A stretch of 64,000 nucleotides of DNA from Ochotona curzoniae. Taxonomy: Eukaryota > Chordata > Mammalia > Lagomorpha > Ochotonidae. Every line of letters begins with the position of its first letter. The first letter of the stretch is position 1. This document shows positions 48,540-58,886 of this stretch, one piece after another. Position numbers and translations under genes: made by a program. Under the pieces are notes generated by a model. That model did no database searches. It worked only from the letters and a program-made list of their open reading frames with translations, and was not told the DNA's origin. The stretch is taken from contig NW_024467121.1 in the NCBI RefSeq assembly GCF_017591425.1, positions 20,224,707-20,288,706 of the forward strand. Reading direction: 5' to 3'.

Positions 48540-50000
48540 ATGCTCCTCTCTCAGACTTGTGCTTCCATTCTTTCCCATCTACAATTTCTCATCAGGATTC
48601 CTGTCAATCTAGTGTCGTTACCAGATCTGTCTCCTACCACAGACCTCATCACTTACCTGGCTGATCCTGTACCAGCATTACCAGCTCTACTAGAAAACCC
48701 TCAACACCTCAATCTGGTGGTACTAAGTGAACCATAACCTATTTTTCTTCAAAATGTACTTCCTAGCCTAACGTTGATCATGTGAGTCACACTTCTTGCA
48801 GCTGCTCCTTTCTATGTATAGTCCTCCACTGTGGATCCTTACTATAGCCCTATGAGCTCTCCTTGACAGTGTTTCCCAATCCATCCCTTTCCTCTTAACT
48901 CGGCCTTTCCCCACTGCCTCTTCACTTTTGACCCAAATTTATGCAACTGATCTTAAACTGGTCCTCTTTCTCCAGTTTGAATTCACCAGCAGATTGAACT
49001 TCCCAGGTCCCATATCCATTAACTTTCCCATTCAAGAACATACCATTTCCCGACCAGGTCCTTGCAAAGTCATCTGTAATAATGTCCCTCATCCAGCCCC
49101 AAATTAATCAGAATTTCTCCTCCTCTGTGACAGATCCATCCTTCAGTTAGCCTAATCTCCTTCCTACCACTCTCTCCTTCACACACCTACTTCTGTGCCC
49201 TCACCCCACTTCAACTACAGGCAACATATCATTACTTCCTCCTGAGTTTCCCAGGTAACCTTGCTCCCTTGCTGTGAAGACAGCCTTTCCACTACAACTC
49301 AAACTACGTGCACTCCTCAAAAATGGCTGTCATTTTCTCCTACAAATTCTGTCTTGAATAAAGCTCTTGATCTTATTCCTTTGTCTCTGACCTCTACTCC
49401 TTATTCATCTGGACTCCTTACTACCCATCAATAGTTCTGCAGCCTTCACGGTAGACAATTTCTTATCACGTAATGATGCCTTCTGTATTTATTTCTCTCA
49501 TGAGATGTAAGTTCTGGGCCAAGGACTATGTGTTACAATAATCTGAGATTCTCAGAGCGCTAAATTGTCAAGAAGTGATCAATCAAGGCTTTAAATTTAT
49601 GAATTTATTATGTAGAATATAGGATTCTGGAGCCTGCCAAACTTCTTCCAGTATTGAGTTCAGTTTGAATGTCCTGCCTATGACTTTCTGTACTGGCTTC
49701 TTCTTATGATTCATCGTTCAACTTAAAGGTCACCTCCTCAGAGAAAGCTTTTTCTATCACTCACTCCAAAATTGTCATCCAAGCTCTGCCTGCAACTCAT
49801 CCTTTTTAATTGACTATAGGTCACTTATTATGACCTCATAGTTCAATTTATCTTAGTGTTTACAGTTTTGTCTTATCCAGAAAAATGTAGACTTAACAAT
49901 GGAAGAATGTTTGGTTTTTGTTTCTTTGTTTACCATTTTACTTATGACATTAGAACAGTGTTCAAAAGATAGTAGTTATTTAATAAATATGTTGAATTAA
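48540..50000 (+). mobile_element. Ancient L2 LINE, pyrimidine-rich
   Basis: A long C/T-rich stretch typical of L2. Near its end are 'ggtcacctcctcagagaaag', 'ctttttctatcactcactcc' and 'gttatttaataaatatgttg', matching the L2 3' pattern (cacctcctccaggaagcctt..ctcaataaatatttgttgaa). Interior landmarks are weak and boundaries approximate. Confidence 0.55.
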
Positions 50001-50139
50001 TGGGTGACAAATACTCTACACATATGAAGTATTTATACAGGTAAAATATATCCAAAAGTCACATGTTAGAAGGTAATAAGTAAAATTAAAATACATACTC
50101 AATCATACACACACACAAGTATATCAAAAAGCTTTGGAG

Positions 50140-50292
50140 AAAAGTAATTAAATTTTTATTTTAGTGCAAAATGGAACCAAGCTTAGTTTTCTACAACATG
50201 CATTTCCATGAACTTTTTGAGGATTCCCCAGTATTTTGCACCAAATGAACTTTATTTAGTTCTATTTTTCATGAACTTTTTGAAGAGGGATG
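50140..50292. mobile_element. Mariner-type MITE right ends, two in tandem
   Basis: 'atttccatgaactttttgag' at about 50203 and 'tttttcatgaactttttgaa' at about 50265 are two same-orientation terminal motifs. They are separated by the family interior 'attttgcaccaaatgaactt'. Confidence 0.65.
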
Positions 50293-51609
50293 AGAAAAGA
50301 GTAGAAAGAGAAAAGCAATCCAGATTCCAGACAGATCCTAACTGAAGATTTTGGTAAGTGTGGCATTTGTGAGGAATGGAAGTAGTTCAATATTGCAATG
50401 GTATGAATTAAAAGAGTGGAAGAGGGAACAGTGAAACAAGAAGCTGGATGGATTGACAGAGGCCAGATCTTCAGTTTTGTCCCATATATAATGAGAAACA
50501 ACTGGAGAATATTGGGTTTTACAAATATCACTTTAGAAAATGAACAGAGGACAGACATAAGTGAAGAGACTGAAAGTGGGAAGTCCAGGTAAGAAAGTCT
50601 CTACAGATAACATAGACGGGAGAAGCTGTACTAATGTGGAGGAGAGTAAAATGCAGAAGCTAGAAACTGAGTAAGCAGAAATAGTATGGCCTGCAATTAA
50701 CTGGATGAGGCAGACGAGGAAGAGCAAGAAGTCAGAGATAAATGCCAGGGTGGCAGGCACCAACCAACTACAGGTGTATAAAAACTGAAGAAAGTAATTC
50801 TCTTTGAGGTGAGCTGCATTTGAGATACCTGCAGGGAAAGCAGGTAATAAACCCAGTGTCTCTATTTTCAGTCATCAGGAGCCTGGGTCAAGGCCTGAGC
50901 CAAACACTTGAGTTGAAAGTCATCAGTGTTCAACTGAAACCATGAGTGTACACAAAATGGCTTAGGGAGATTAACTGAATCTACCACTTAATCTGTATTG
51001 CCAGGTCTATCCTGCAAGAGGAAAATTTCAATATCTAAGGCTATAAACAGCATTCACATTAATGCAACATGACTTGAAGGTAAATGTTCTTGACATTAGA
51101 ATTCAGCCTCCTTCCTTGACATGTTGCATATGAACTTAGTCAAGCAGGCTTCCAGGACCTTAGATTACAACTAGCCTAATACCATATGTTTCATTAGACT
51201 CTGTATCCTGGCATAGAACTCAATGAGAAATGGCTACCTGCACCAGGAACATATGTTCTCCAGAACACCATTAAGCATTGCAAAGCAGCCATACAGTTAA
51301 TTTTTAGCAGAGATGCACTAATGCCTGATCACTTGTAGCAGGATTGAAAGGCAAGCATTGTGCATCTGCCAGAGAGAACACACTGCTGCACATATTTTAG
51401 TCTTCTCCCTAAAGAGAATTAAAAAATGGTGTTATTGAGGACAGGAAGGCAAATTTAAATTTGCTGATTACTGGAGTGGTTCACATGACCCTGGAAACAT
51501 CTGTTTTTCTAAAATCATCCAATGTCCAGACTTGGATGCACAGAAAGTTGTATTTGGTACTATCTTTTTAGGTTGACTTCTGCTCATGAAAGATTCCAAA
51601 TAACAGGAG
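50293..51609. other. Unassigned intronic sequence
   Basis: About 1.3 kb without a recognised element. A 98-codon minus frame (50262-50558) partly overlaps the MITE and has no known domain. Confidence 0.5.
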
Positions 51610-51795
51610 TTCAGATGGATGGTTCAAGCAAATACTACTACTATGTTCTTTGTATTTGCGAAGAATTTCACATGTATATCTTATTGAATTATCCCAAATC
51701 TTTAGTAGCAGGCATTGTCATCACATTTTATATAGAGTTGTTTGACCTATCATTGGGCTTCTTCATTTCTATTTATTTTGAGGGAAAAATGAAGC
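51610..51795 (+). mobile_element. MIR SINE
   Basis: 'tttcacatgtatatcttatt', 'gaattatcccaaatctttag' and 'caggcattgtcatcacattt' follow MIR order (ctttacatgtattatctcatttaatcc..aggtaggtattattatcccatttt). Confidence 0.6.
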
Positions 51796-52764
51796 CATGA
51801 TTTAAGACTGATACTTAACTTCCATGACTCATTTTGTAGGAGTCATATAATGGTGGACAAGATGCAAAGACCACTGTAACTGACATCCATTGTTTTTTCC
51901 TTGCTAGCATCACCTTCTGACAAAATAGCTATTTTCCTTCTCTCACCATGTGATTCAGGTGGAGTTAGCAGCCAATCGGAAATGCCCATTACTGAAGTCA
52001 GCAATGGCCTGTGACAAGCCTATCACCCAAGAGAAACAGTCAGAATTGGGAGAAGAGTTGTGTTCCCTTAACTTCATTCACTAACTCTAAGGACAACTAA
52101 CTTAGGGGTGCTGCTAAGGGAGGAGTCTATCAGAGACTAAAGTCACCAAAGAGAAAAGCAAAACAGTCAAGTCAGAGAAATAGGGTCCTGACATTGGCGC
52201 TTAGAGTCCTTGATACAGCCTCTTGGAGCTGTATCATTTCTGCAGCTTCTAAGTTATATCATACTTTAATTTTTGCTAATGTTAGTAACTTGAGTTAGTC
52301 TCTGCTTTTAAGACTCACAGAGTACAATCTAGCAGAAAATGAAGCAAAAAAAAAATCCAAGTTGGCCACTGAAACAGATAAATATGTACTTTAAACACAA
52401 GCTAAGAAGTATTAGTATCAAGATTTCCAATATACCTGTTCAGAAATTGCCTTAGAAGGTGAACAACTATCTTGCTAAATTAGGAAAGAATTCAACTACT
52501 GACCTAGACATAATAGTTACACAGTATTTCCCAGAAGCTTTCAAAACAAATCTATGAAACTAATTTCTCACCCTTAGGCTCAAATACTTAGGGCTTCCAA
52601 TCTGGACATCGTACTCAAATGACCCCACTTATATACAGCTCTTTAAATGACTATACTCTATTTTCATGTCACTATTATTATCTAAATTTCCACAGTTTCA
52701 AGCACACAAGTTATCCATCATGAAAATCTGGGTGACATCTTGATTGCATTACAAATTTTGTAAG
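51796..52764. other. Unassigned intronic sequence
   Basis: No recognised element. Confidence 0.5.
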
Positions 52765-52930
52765 CCATCTTGATTTAGCCTTTTAACTTCTCTTGAGCTC
52801 AGCTTCTTCCTATAATCAGATAGGGTGCCTGACCTGTCTAGACGATTGTGGACATTCAGCGAGATAACAGACACAGAAACATGTTGAAAAACATAAGGAC
52901 TGCTATTATTAACCCAAGAATAAGATTACT
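52765..52930 (-). mobile_element. MIR SINE
   Basis: 'taacttctcttgagctcagc', 'ttcttcctataatcagatag', 'ggtgcctgacctgtctagac' and 'attcagcgagataacagaca' match the MIR reverse complement (..taacctctctgagcctcagtttcctcatctgtaaaat..). Confidence 0.65.
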
Positions 52931-53674
52931 CAAGATTAACCTCAGTCTTATGCTATCCCTTTTCCTATTGAGTTCTGGGTAAATTCATTAGAGCTCTGAA
53001 AGGAGACTTGTCACAGAACAATAGGACTTAGTTCACATGCCAACCTGCCTTTTTGATGGTTAACCTCTATCACTCACAACCTCTATCTCCCCATCATAAT
53101 CTAGTCTCTATTGCAATCTATCCACACTTGTTACCTTCAACGCCTCTTTAATTCTCTTCTCACTATCTCACCTAAACTCAAGAACTAGTTTCTTCATTCT
53201 GGCCACCCCTGTACCACAGAGCTTATGAACCCAGATCTACCCAGGGTCACTAGGTGATGAGTTACATACTGTCTTGCTGCAGTTCTGATATGATTCTCTG
53301 ACACTGTCCTGCAAACTGTTCACTCATAGAGCAACTCTGTCTCTCATCTAACTGCAAGCTTGTGAAAGACTGGCTACATATTTCTTGTACAGGTTGATAC
53401 TCAGCAAATACATATTTGTTCATTTTAAAAAGAGGATGCCCAATTGAGGAAAATAGTTGCAAAGAGAATTTAAAATGTATTGAAATGAGACAAAGTTACA
53501 GAACAGCAGTGTATCAATAGAATAAACTCAAAATAGACCAAGGAATATCATTTCAAAGGAACTCAAATACAACATTAAATTTGGGGGATGGAAAGAACCT
53601 TCAAGATCATCTAATTCGCATCTTTCATTGTGAATGTTCACTTATTTCTCTTTTAAATTAGAAATCATGCACAT
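52931..53674. other. Unassigned intronic sequence
   Basis: Partly pyrimidine-rich (53040-53210), possibly decayed L2. No exon is seen. Confidence 0.45.
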
Positions 53675-54037
53675 TAAATTTTTCTCTTTGTTTTTTTTTT
53701 TTATTTTTTATTATTTTTTTTTATTGGAAAGGCGGATATACAGAGAGGAGAGACAGAGAGGAAGATCTTCCATCCGATGATTCACTCCCCAAGTGAGCCG
53801 CAACGGGCCGATACTATGCCGATCCGAAGCCAGGAGCCTCTTCCGGGTCTCCCACGCGGGTGCAGGGTCCCAAAGCTTTGGGCCGTCCTCAACTGCTTTC
53901 CCAGGCCACAGGCAGGGAGCTGGAAGGGAAGCGGGGCTGCCGGGATTAGAACCGGCGCCCATATGGGATCCCGGGCGTGCAAGGCGAGGACTTAACCACT
54001 TGCGCCACCGCGCCGGGCCCTAAATTTTTCTCTTTGT
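53675..54037 (-). mobile_element. Very young full-length CSINE with 17-bp TSD
   Basis: The element (53692-54020) reads on the minus strand 'gggcccggcgcggtggcgca' to a long A-rich tail, with 'aacgggccgatactatgccg' marking the same young subfamily as at 33.1 kb. The duplication taaatttttctctttgt lies at 53675-53691 and 54021-54037. It is the only CSINE between 43.9 and 59.2 kb. Confidence 0.96.
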
Positions 54038-55374
54038 AAAACATGAATCTTGGTAATTTCTTAAGGCAACCTTAGAGACTGAGACATCTTTTAGGGTTAT
54101 AAAGTTATTTCTTCTTGCTAGAAGCAAACAGAAAATAGGACGACAGGATTATATATTCAAAAACACAGAAACCACAACATGTCTCAGAGGTGAAGCCCCC
54201 TCCAAATTGCCCATGGGGGCTTTTTCAAAGCATTAGAAGATCTTAGTAGCCAAATTTTTGCGCTCTTATACAGATTCACAGAGTGAGACAGAACACTGGC
54301 TTGGAACTTGAAGACATACATTTTAAGAGTTTTATACCCTCAATTTCAGTTGTATAAAAACTGACAGGTTCACCAATTCTTACTGGCATATCTTTTGTCT
54401 TTAAAAACAGGATTGTGAGAGGGAATGAATCAGATATCTATAGAAAACTTTAACAGGAATGCATAATTTGCATTATTTATTATCTAACCAGCTAATTTAT
54501 ACCACAAACTATTTTCTTACTGCCCCAAAAGGTCAGAGATTCCAGAATCTAGGAATCAAAATGGCCTCTATAGCCTACCATTTCTGCAGCCCTTGGTTAA
54601 ACACCCCTACAGTAGCCTTAAAAAAAGGATCATTAAGTCCTTGGCTCTAGCATGTGCCAGCGCTCAGGGCTTTCTCAAATTCATAAGGATCTAACAAATT
54701 ACACTTAGTCAAGAGCTTCCTGTTCTACAAATAGTCTTTTCAAGCTGAAGATTCCCAATAGCATGATGAACTCAGCAGTATCTACTTTTGCTTCCTGAGA
54801 ATTCTGCAAGCAAGGGGAGGTGTGCTTTACAAGAGCTTGTGAGACTATCAGCACATGTCTAATGAATGCAACTGTTCTTTGGTCACTTTGGTTCCATCTT
54901 GCATAGATGATGATCATTCCCCACTATTAACTCTGCATTGAAACAACCCATGACATCTTACTACCATAAGATGCTTAGGGCACACTTACAACCTGAGCGC
55001 CTCCTCAGATGACCAAATCCCAGCACTGGTGATAAAGATGTCTTTACTGGTAGTAAAGACTTTTGAAAGGTCATCTGTTACTGTCCAACAGGTAAGTTAG
55101 GCTTTTGTGAGGTAAGTCTCCTGATGAAGCAGTGTAAACAAACCCTAATGACCGTCCAACTCAGCTAATATGAAACTTTATGAAACTAATATGAAATTTT
55201 ATGGGAATATATTCCCCATTCTAAACACAACACTGTCCACATGCTATACTGGAAATAAGGACGAAGTGCTGAATCTAGCATTTGGATAATCCTGAACCCA
55301 GGAGCTCTGTTCCAGACACCCTTCTCAGAGATTTTGTGTGTATCAGAACTAAATGGGCCTCTAGGAATTAGTAT
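54038..55374. other. Unassigned intronic sequence
   Basis: About 1.3 kb without a recognised element. It is the left part of the SINE-free zone around the exon. Confidence 0.5.
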
Positions 55375-55510
55375 AACACTCTTAGCTAGAAATGGCATAA
55401 GTGAGGCACACAGAAATTGACATATTCAAGATTACACAAGAAGTGGCAGAACTGGCAACAAGGCACAGGTCTCTCCAACCACCTGAATTCTGGATGCTTC
55501 TGTAACCAAA
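55375..55510 (+). mobile_element. MIR-like SINE fragment
   Basis: 'aagtgaggcacacagaaatt', 'gacatattcaagattacaca' and 'agaagtggcagaactggcaa' match the MIR 3' half (gaggcacagagaggttaag..tcacacagctagtaagtggcagagc). Confidence 0.7.
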
Positions 55511-56260
55511 TAAGTATCTTCATTCCTGAATTATTTAGCATCTAAATTGAATATAACGCCTGGCTGCCTTCTTCTCCAGAAAAAAGGAGCATGACCAAAT
55601 GACCTCTGCGGTTGTCCCACAGCCCAGTGATTCTCAACAGCACAAAGCCAAAACTGCCCTTGGTCAACCTACTATCTGCTCCTCCCTAGAGTGTGTGCTG
55701 AGGAACTCTGGCTGTTGCTAATACACCACTCTTTTTTTCTCACTGCGCAGACACTCAATAAACACCAAGAACTGATTGGTTGTCTGATGAGCTAATAAAT
55801 AATAGTATTTGCAGCTTCCTTCCTGAACTCATGGCCAAAGCAATGCTGCCAAATGGCCTCTCATCCTCTTTTCTCCTAGAATGAACCGTAAATTGTGAGA
55901 CTCATCACTAAGCCTGTCAGGGATGTGATTACTAAGGGTGAGAAAGAAAACCCAAGTCCATAGGGGCAAATTTTTTCTGAATCAAATTTGAACTAGAAAA
56001 TGTGCCCTGACTCTGATTACACATGGTTCTTCAGGGTTGTCCTCTAATGACCTATCACAGTGTCAAGAGCTATTTCCCACAATTTCTGCAGGAGAGCAGA
56101 ATAAGATCCTATAACCTGGGCAGGAGGGGGGTACTAGAGAAAGATACCAGCACAGAGGCTGTTGACAAACAGGGTAAAATATAAGCTGTATGGGCTACCA
56201 ATACAGCAGCTATAAAACTTGAGGGCCCAAGGAATGGCGGGTGGGAGAGGTGTGTGCGTG

Positions 56261-56261
<1 letters not shown>
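55511..56261. other. Unassigned intronic sequence
   Basis: No recognised element. Confidence 0.5.

Positions 56262-56352
<91 letters not shown>
56262..56352. repeat. (GT)n microsatellite, about 45 units
   Basis: A pure GT array of about 91 nt, about 1.6 kb into the intron downstream of the FRMD4A start exon. It is likely hypervariable and able to form Z-DNA. Confidence 0.98.
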
Positions 56353-56354
<2 letters not shown>

Positions 56355-57960
56355 CAGCTGCACCAAATGTTGAGTTGCATTCTGCCTGGCTACCAAAGAT
56401 TTATTCTGGCCTTGGAGTAAAACAGACACATCTCTTAAGCATCAGGGAGAGTTCAGAACAGAGGCTAAGGCAAGCAGACCTAATTCTCCCCAAAACCATT
56501 TTTTTTTTAAAGAAAACATATTCCTTCTCATTCGTGTAACATGGGCTTATTCACATAAAGCCATGTAACAGGGATGTGCATTCATACCTGTTTGTGCATG
56601 TAACCAGACTCTAGCTTCCCAGAAGCCTTCTGCTTCTCAGATACATTTTATTGCCAACCACCATCATAAACACTCCAAGCTTTTACCATCCACTTAGTTA
56701 CTAAAAGATACACAATTGAAGATAAAGCACCACCACATAAAAGCATTTGAGTGAAAGCTGAGGAAAAATGGAATTTGCTTAGAAAAACACTTTCATTCTT
56801 TCTGATATCTCTCCCCTATTGAACTGGGGAAATCAGTAGAGGCCCAGACAGTTTTAAGCAATTCAAATGAACCTACAAACCAAATAGCATTTTGGGTAAC
56901 AAAGAACCAAGATATCTGCCCCTCCTAACTTGGCCAGGCTCCCACCCAGTAGACAGCCTACCCCCCTCCCCCCACTGGTTACTCTTCCAAGTTGCCTTAA
57001 TGAACTCATCAGGCCTGGCCAAGGCACTTTTCCTCCCCTGTCAAAGAACACAGATCGATAAACACGGCAGAAGCACTTAGGCTTTGTTCATAAAATCTCC
57101 TGTGTAAATGTTAGAAGCACTCCCAAGTCCAGCCTGACACAGGCTACTTCCGGCATCAGTAGTTCCCAGGGTTATGGACTGCCAGTTGCAAAAGGGAAGG
57201 GAGCAAACCAACAGTAAAGGCAAACCCTGAACTCAATGTCAGGTCAAAGGTCAATCAGTTTAAAATAAGCAGGTGCCACTGTCCTGGGCTGGCTTCAATG
57301 TGCTGAAGGTTAGAGGTTTCTTAACATAATGAAAGCCACAGAGAAACTTAAAGTAGGTCGGCAGTTCCTGCACACATCAGTGCCTGGATGTGACCTGCTG
57401 TTTCCCTGTGACTTGTAGAAGGAAAAGCAGCCTCCTCTTACTCAGCATGCCAAGTGTCACACGGACTATAGGGAACCTCCTTAGCTGCCTCTGTGGGGAC
57501 ATCTGAGCAGACACAACGGGGCACCAAGAAAAAGACCCTGCTCAATCAAACTGAGTGGAAAAAAAATTCCACAGTTGCCGCAAGAAGGCAAAAACACAAA
57601 CATGATTTTCTCGACTGAGATTCAAGAGATCCGGGAGTGGTGGCTGAGTGCTGGGTTGGGGAGGAAGCTCACTGCTGATCTATTTCCAGAGGCTCTTAGC
57701 ACCTGTTTGCAAGCACATCTATCCAAATAGAATTCAGCAACAAGTTTCTAAAATGGCAAATTTGCTGTTTCCTTCCCCTGCGAGTGCTTAGTCATGCTGA
57801 TACTCTGACCCAAGAAATCATTTCAAAAGAGCCTGCAGGATCAAGTCAAGCAACGTTTAACATGTCTGCAGCCACTGCGGCAGCAGCAGCAGAGGCGGGG
57901 GCAGCCCCGAGTGCCCAGAGGCTGCAGCAGCACAGCCTGGGCCCCACCTCCTCCCCCCGC
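56353..57960 (-). other. FRMD4A: Repeat-poor proximal intron of FRMD4A
   Basis: About 1.6 kb with no recognisable transposable element, immediately 3' of the start exon on the minus strand. Just after the donor it carries a G-rich run and a short CTG-rich segment. Regulatory content is plausible given the lack of insertions, but I can identify no specific element beyond those listed. Confidence 0.45.
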
Positions 57961-57968
57961 ACACTCAC
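57961..57968 (-). other. FRMD4A: Consensus 5' splice donor of the FRMD4A start exon
   Basis: Read on the minus strand the exon ends ..CTCATG and the intron starts GTGAGTGT. This matches the GTRAGT consensus at all six core positions and falls exactly at the end of codon 15, leaving phase 0. Confidence 0.85.
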
Positions 57969-58013
57969 CATGAGCAGGCTGAGAGCAGAGTCTGGCACCA
58001 GCTGCACTGCCAT
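57969..58013 (-). CDS. FRMD4A: FRMD4A, first coding exon (15 codons)
   Basis: Translates as MAVQLVPDSALSLLM and stops at a consensus GTGAGTGT donor in phase 0. From memory, this is the N-terminus of a FRMD4A isoform, whose second exon begins MTEGRRCQV and opens the FERM domain. FRMD4A is a cytoplasmic FERM-domain scaffold of epithelial and neural cells. It links the Arf6 exchange factor cytohesin-1 to the Par polarity complex at cell junctions. The start is chosen because the ATG has A at -3 and G at +4 (gacgATGG), a strong Kozak context. It also gives the known peptide exactly. The exon encodes only the short leader before the FERM domain, so no catalytic or binding residues are visible. The remaining exons lie beyond the left edge. 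An upstream out-of-frame ATG sits 22 nt before the start. The peptide match is from recall, not from a search; an unrelated 15-codon coincidence ending exactly at a donor is very unlikely. Confidence 0.88.
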
Positions 58014-58032
58014 CGTCTCCAATTCTGATTCC

Positions 58033-58035
58033 CAT
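58033..58035 (-). other. Upstream ATG overlapping the FRMD4A start in another frame
   Basis: The triplet lies 22 nt before the main ATG, shifted by one base. Its context is weak at -3 (T) but has G at +4. The frame reads through the main start and past the donor, so any upstream peptide would end in the next exon. Confidence 0.5.
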
Positions 58036-58048
58036 GCACAAATACTCC

Positions 58049-58059
58049 TGCTGAGTCAG
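58049..58059. promoter_or_regulatory. AP-1/MARE-like site in the FRMD4A 5' region
   Basis: TGCTGAGTCAG contains the exact AP-1 core TGAGTCA with the TGC extension of a TRE-type Maf recognition element. It lies about 36 nt upstream of the start codon. Binding is inferred from the motif only. Confidence 0.4.
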
Positions 58060-58244
58060 TCTGCCTGGGCCCCGGGTGGCTGCACACCATCTACAGTCAC
58101 CTACAGCAAAGCAGCCAACAATCCAGACTTAGGGTGCAAGAGGCTCAAGGTGAAGACAGGCCACATGTTCCAAGGGGTGGGAGGGGAGTGCAGGGGAGGC
58201 AGGGTGGGACCCGTGCTTGGGAAGGCTAATAGGAAGCTGCAGGT

Positions 58245-58252
58245 TATTTAAA
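58245..58252 (-). promoter_or_regulatory. TATA-like box (candidate)
   Basis: TTTAAATA on the minus strand, about 230 nt upstream of the FRMD4A ATG. It is the only TATA-like motif I noted in the first 250 nt upstream. Spacing would place a start site near 58215. Confidence 0.3.
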
Positions 58253-58260
58253 GGTGAGCC

Positions 58261-58825
58261 CTCCCTCGCTTTGCTAAGCAGCACACACACATAAACCACA
58301 TCACACAGATATGAAAAAGCATAGAACACGGGATTTTTATGTGCCACCTAAGCCGAATCAGTAATTCTTCTTTTAACTGACAATTAAAATGAAACATTCC
58401 CGATTGCAGACAAATCACACTGCCCTAGCCTCCCCCCTCTCTGCGGCTCTCAGCAATTCTGCTGCATAAACATGCAGAATGTCACAACCTACCGTGTGCA
58501 ATCTGGTCAGTGTCTTCTTTCCTGCAGCTAGGTGTGTCTCTTTTGCAAAATCGAATCCTTGGAAGTGAGAGAGCCGAGTCTGACCATGAGGCACCAGGCA
58601 GCAACTGGAGAGCAGCAAATGCTCTTATCCTAGCCGGGGAAGAAGTCACTTTCAGAATGACCCTTTCCACCTTCCCCAAATCTACTTTTGCTCTTCAACT
58701 CGGCGGGCAGGCTCAGCTCCCTGTAGGGCTAACATACTTACAAGGAACATGAACTGTTCTGCCTGTTCTGCTAGCGTTCTGAGCTCCCTGCCTATGCCAC
58801 ATGTACGCAGCACAGACACCCTCTA
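58261..58825 (-). promoter_or_regulatory. Proximal upstream region of the FRMD4A exon
   Basis: Repeat-free sequence directly upstream of the putative promoter. It includes a 6-bp inverted repeat with forkhead-like centre (ctgcataaacatgcag, 58462-58477). No exon is recognised, and a role as promoter or enhancer is inference from position and lack of insertions. Confidence 0.3.
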
Positions 58826-58886
58826 CTCTCCCTCCCTCTTTTCCTCCCTCCTTCCTTCTCTCCCTCCCTCCCTCTCCTCCTCTCCC
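58826..58886. repeat. 61-nt pure pyrimidine tract
   Basis: Uninterrupted C/T on the plus strand, dominated by (TCCC)n. The minus strand (the FRMD4A sense strand) therefore carries repeated GGGA units. Such tracts near promoters can form triplex (H-DNA) and bind SP/KLF/MAZ-type factors. Confidence 0.95.

Larger units (their letters stand above)
58014..58260 (-). promoter_or_regulatory. FRMD4A: FRMD4A 5' leader and candidate core promoter
   Basis: Upstream of the ATG on the minus strand lie, in order, an out-of-frame ATG (58033-58035), an AP-1/MARE-like site (58049-58059) and a TATA-like TTTAAATA (58245-58252). If the last works as a TATA box, transcription would start near 58215 and give a leader of about 200 nt. 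Alternatively, AG dinucleotides at 58091-58092 or 58101-58102 could be acceptors for a separate upstream exon. CpG density is low, so this is not a CpG-island promoter. Promoter assignment is inference. Confidence 0.4.

Noticed and set aside
56109..56539. Overlapping opposite-strand frames of about 106 codons
   Set aside because: Both are created by the (GT)n array (poly Cys-Val and poly Thr-His).
58091..58116. 3' splice acceptor upstream of the FRMD4A start codon
   Set aside because: 'ggctgctttgctgtag' ends in AG, but the pyrimidine tract is weak. Kept only as an alternative to a transcription start near 58215.
57784..58251. 155-codon plus-strand frame with an Ala-rich stretch
   Set aside because: It begins at GTG and lies antisense to the FRMD4A exon. 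Its composition follows the CAG-rich and GC-richer local DNA rather than a protein family.
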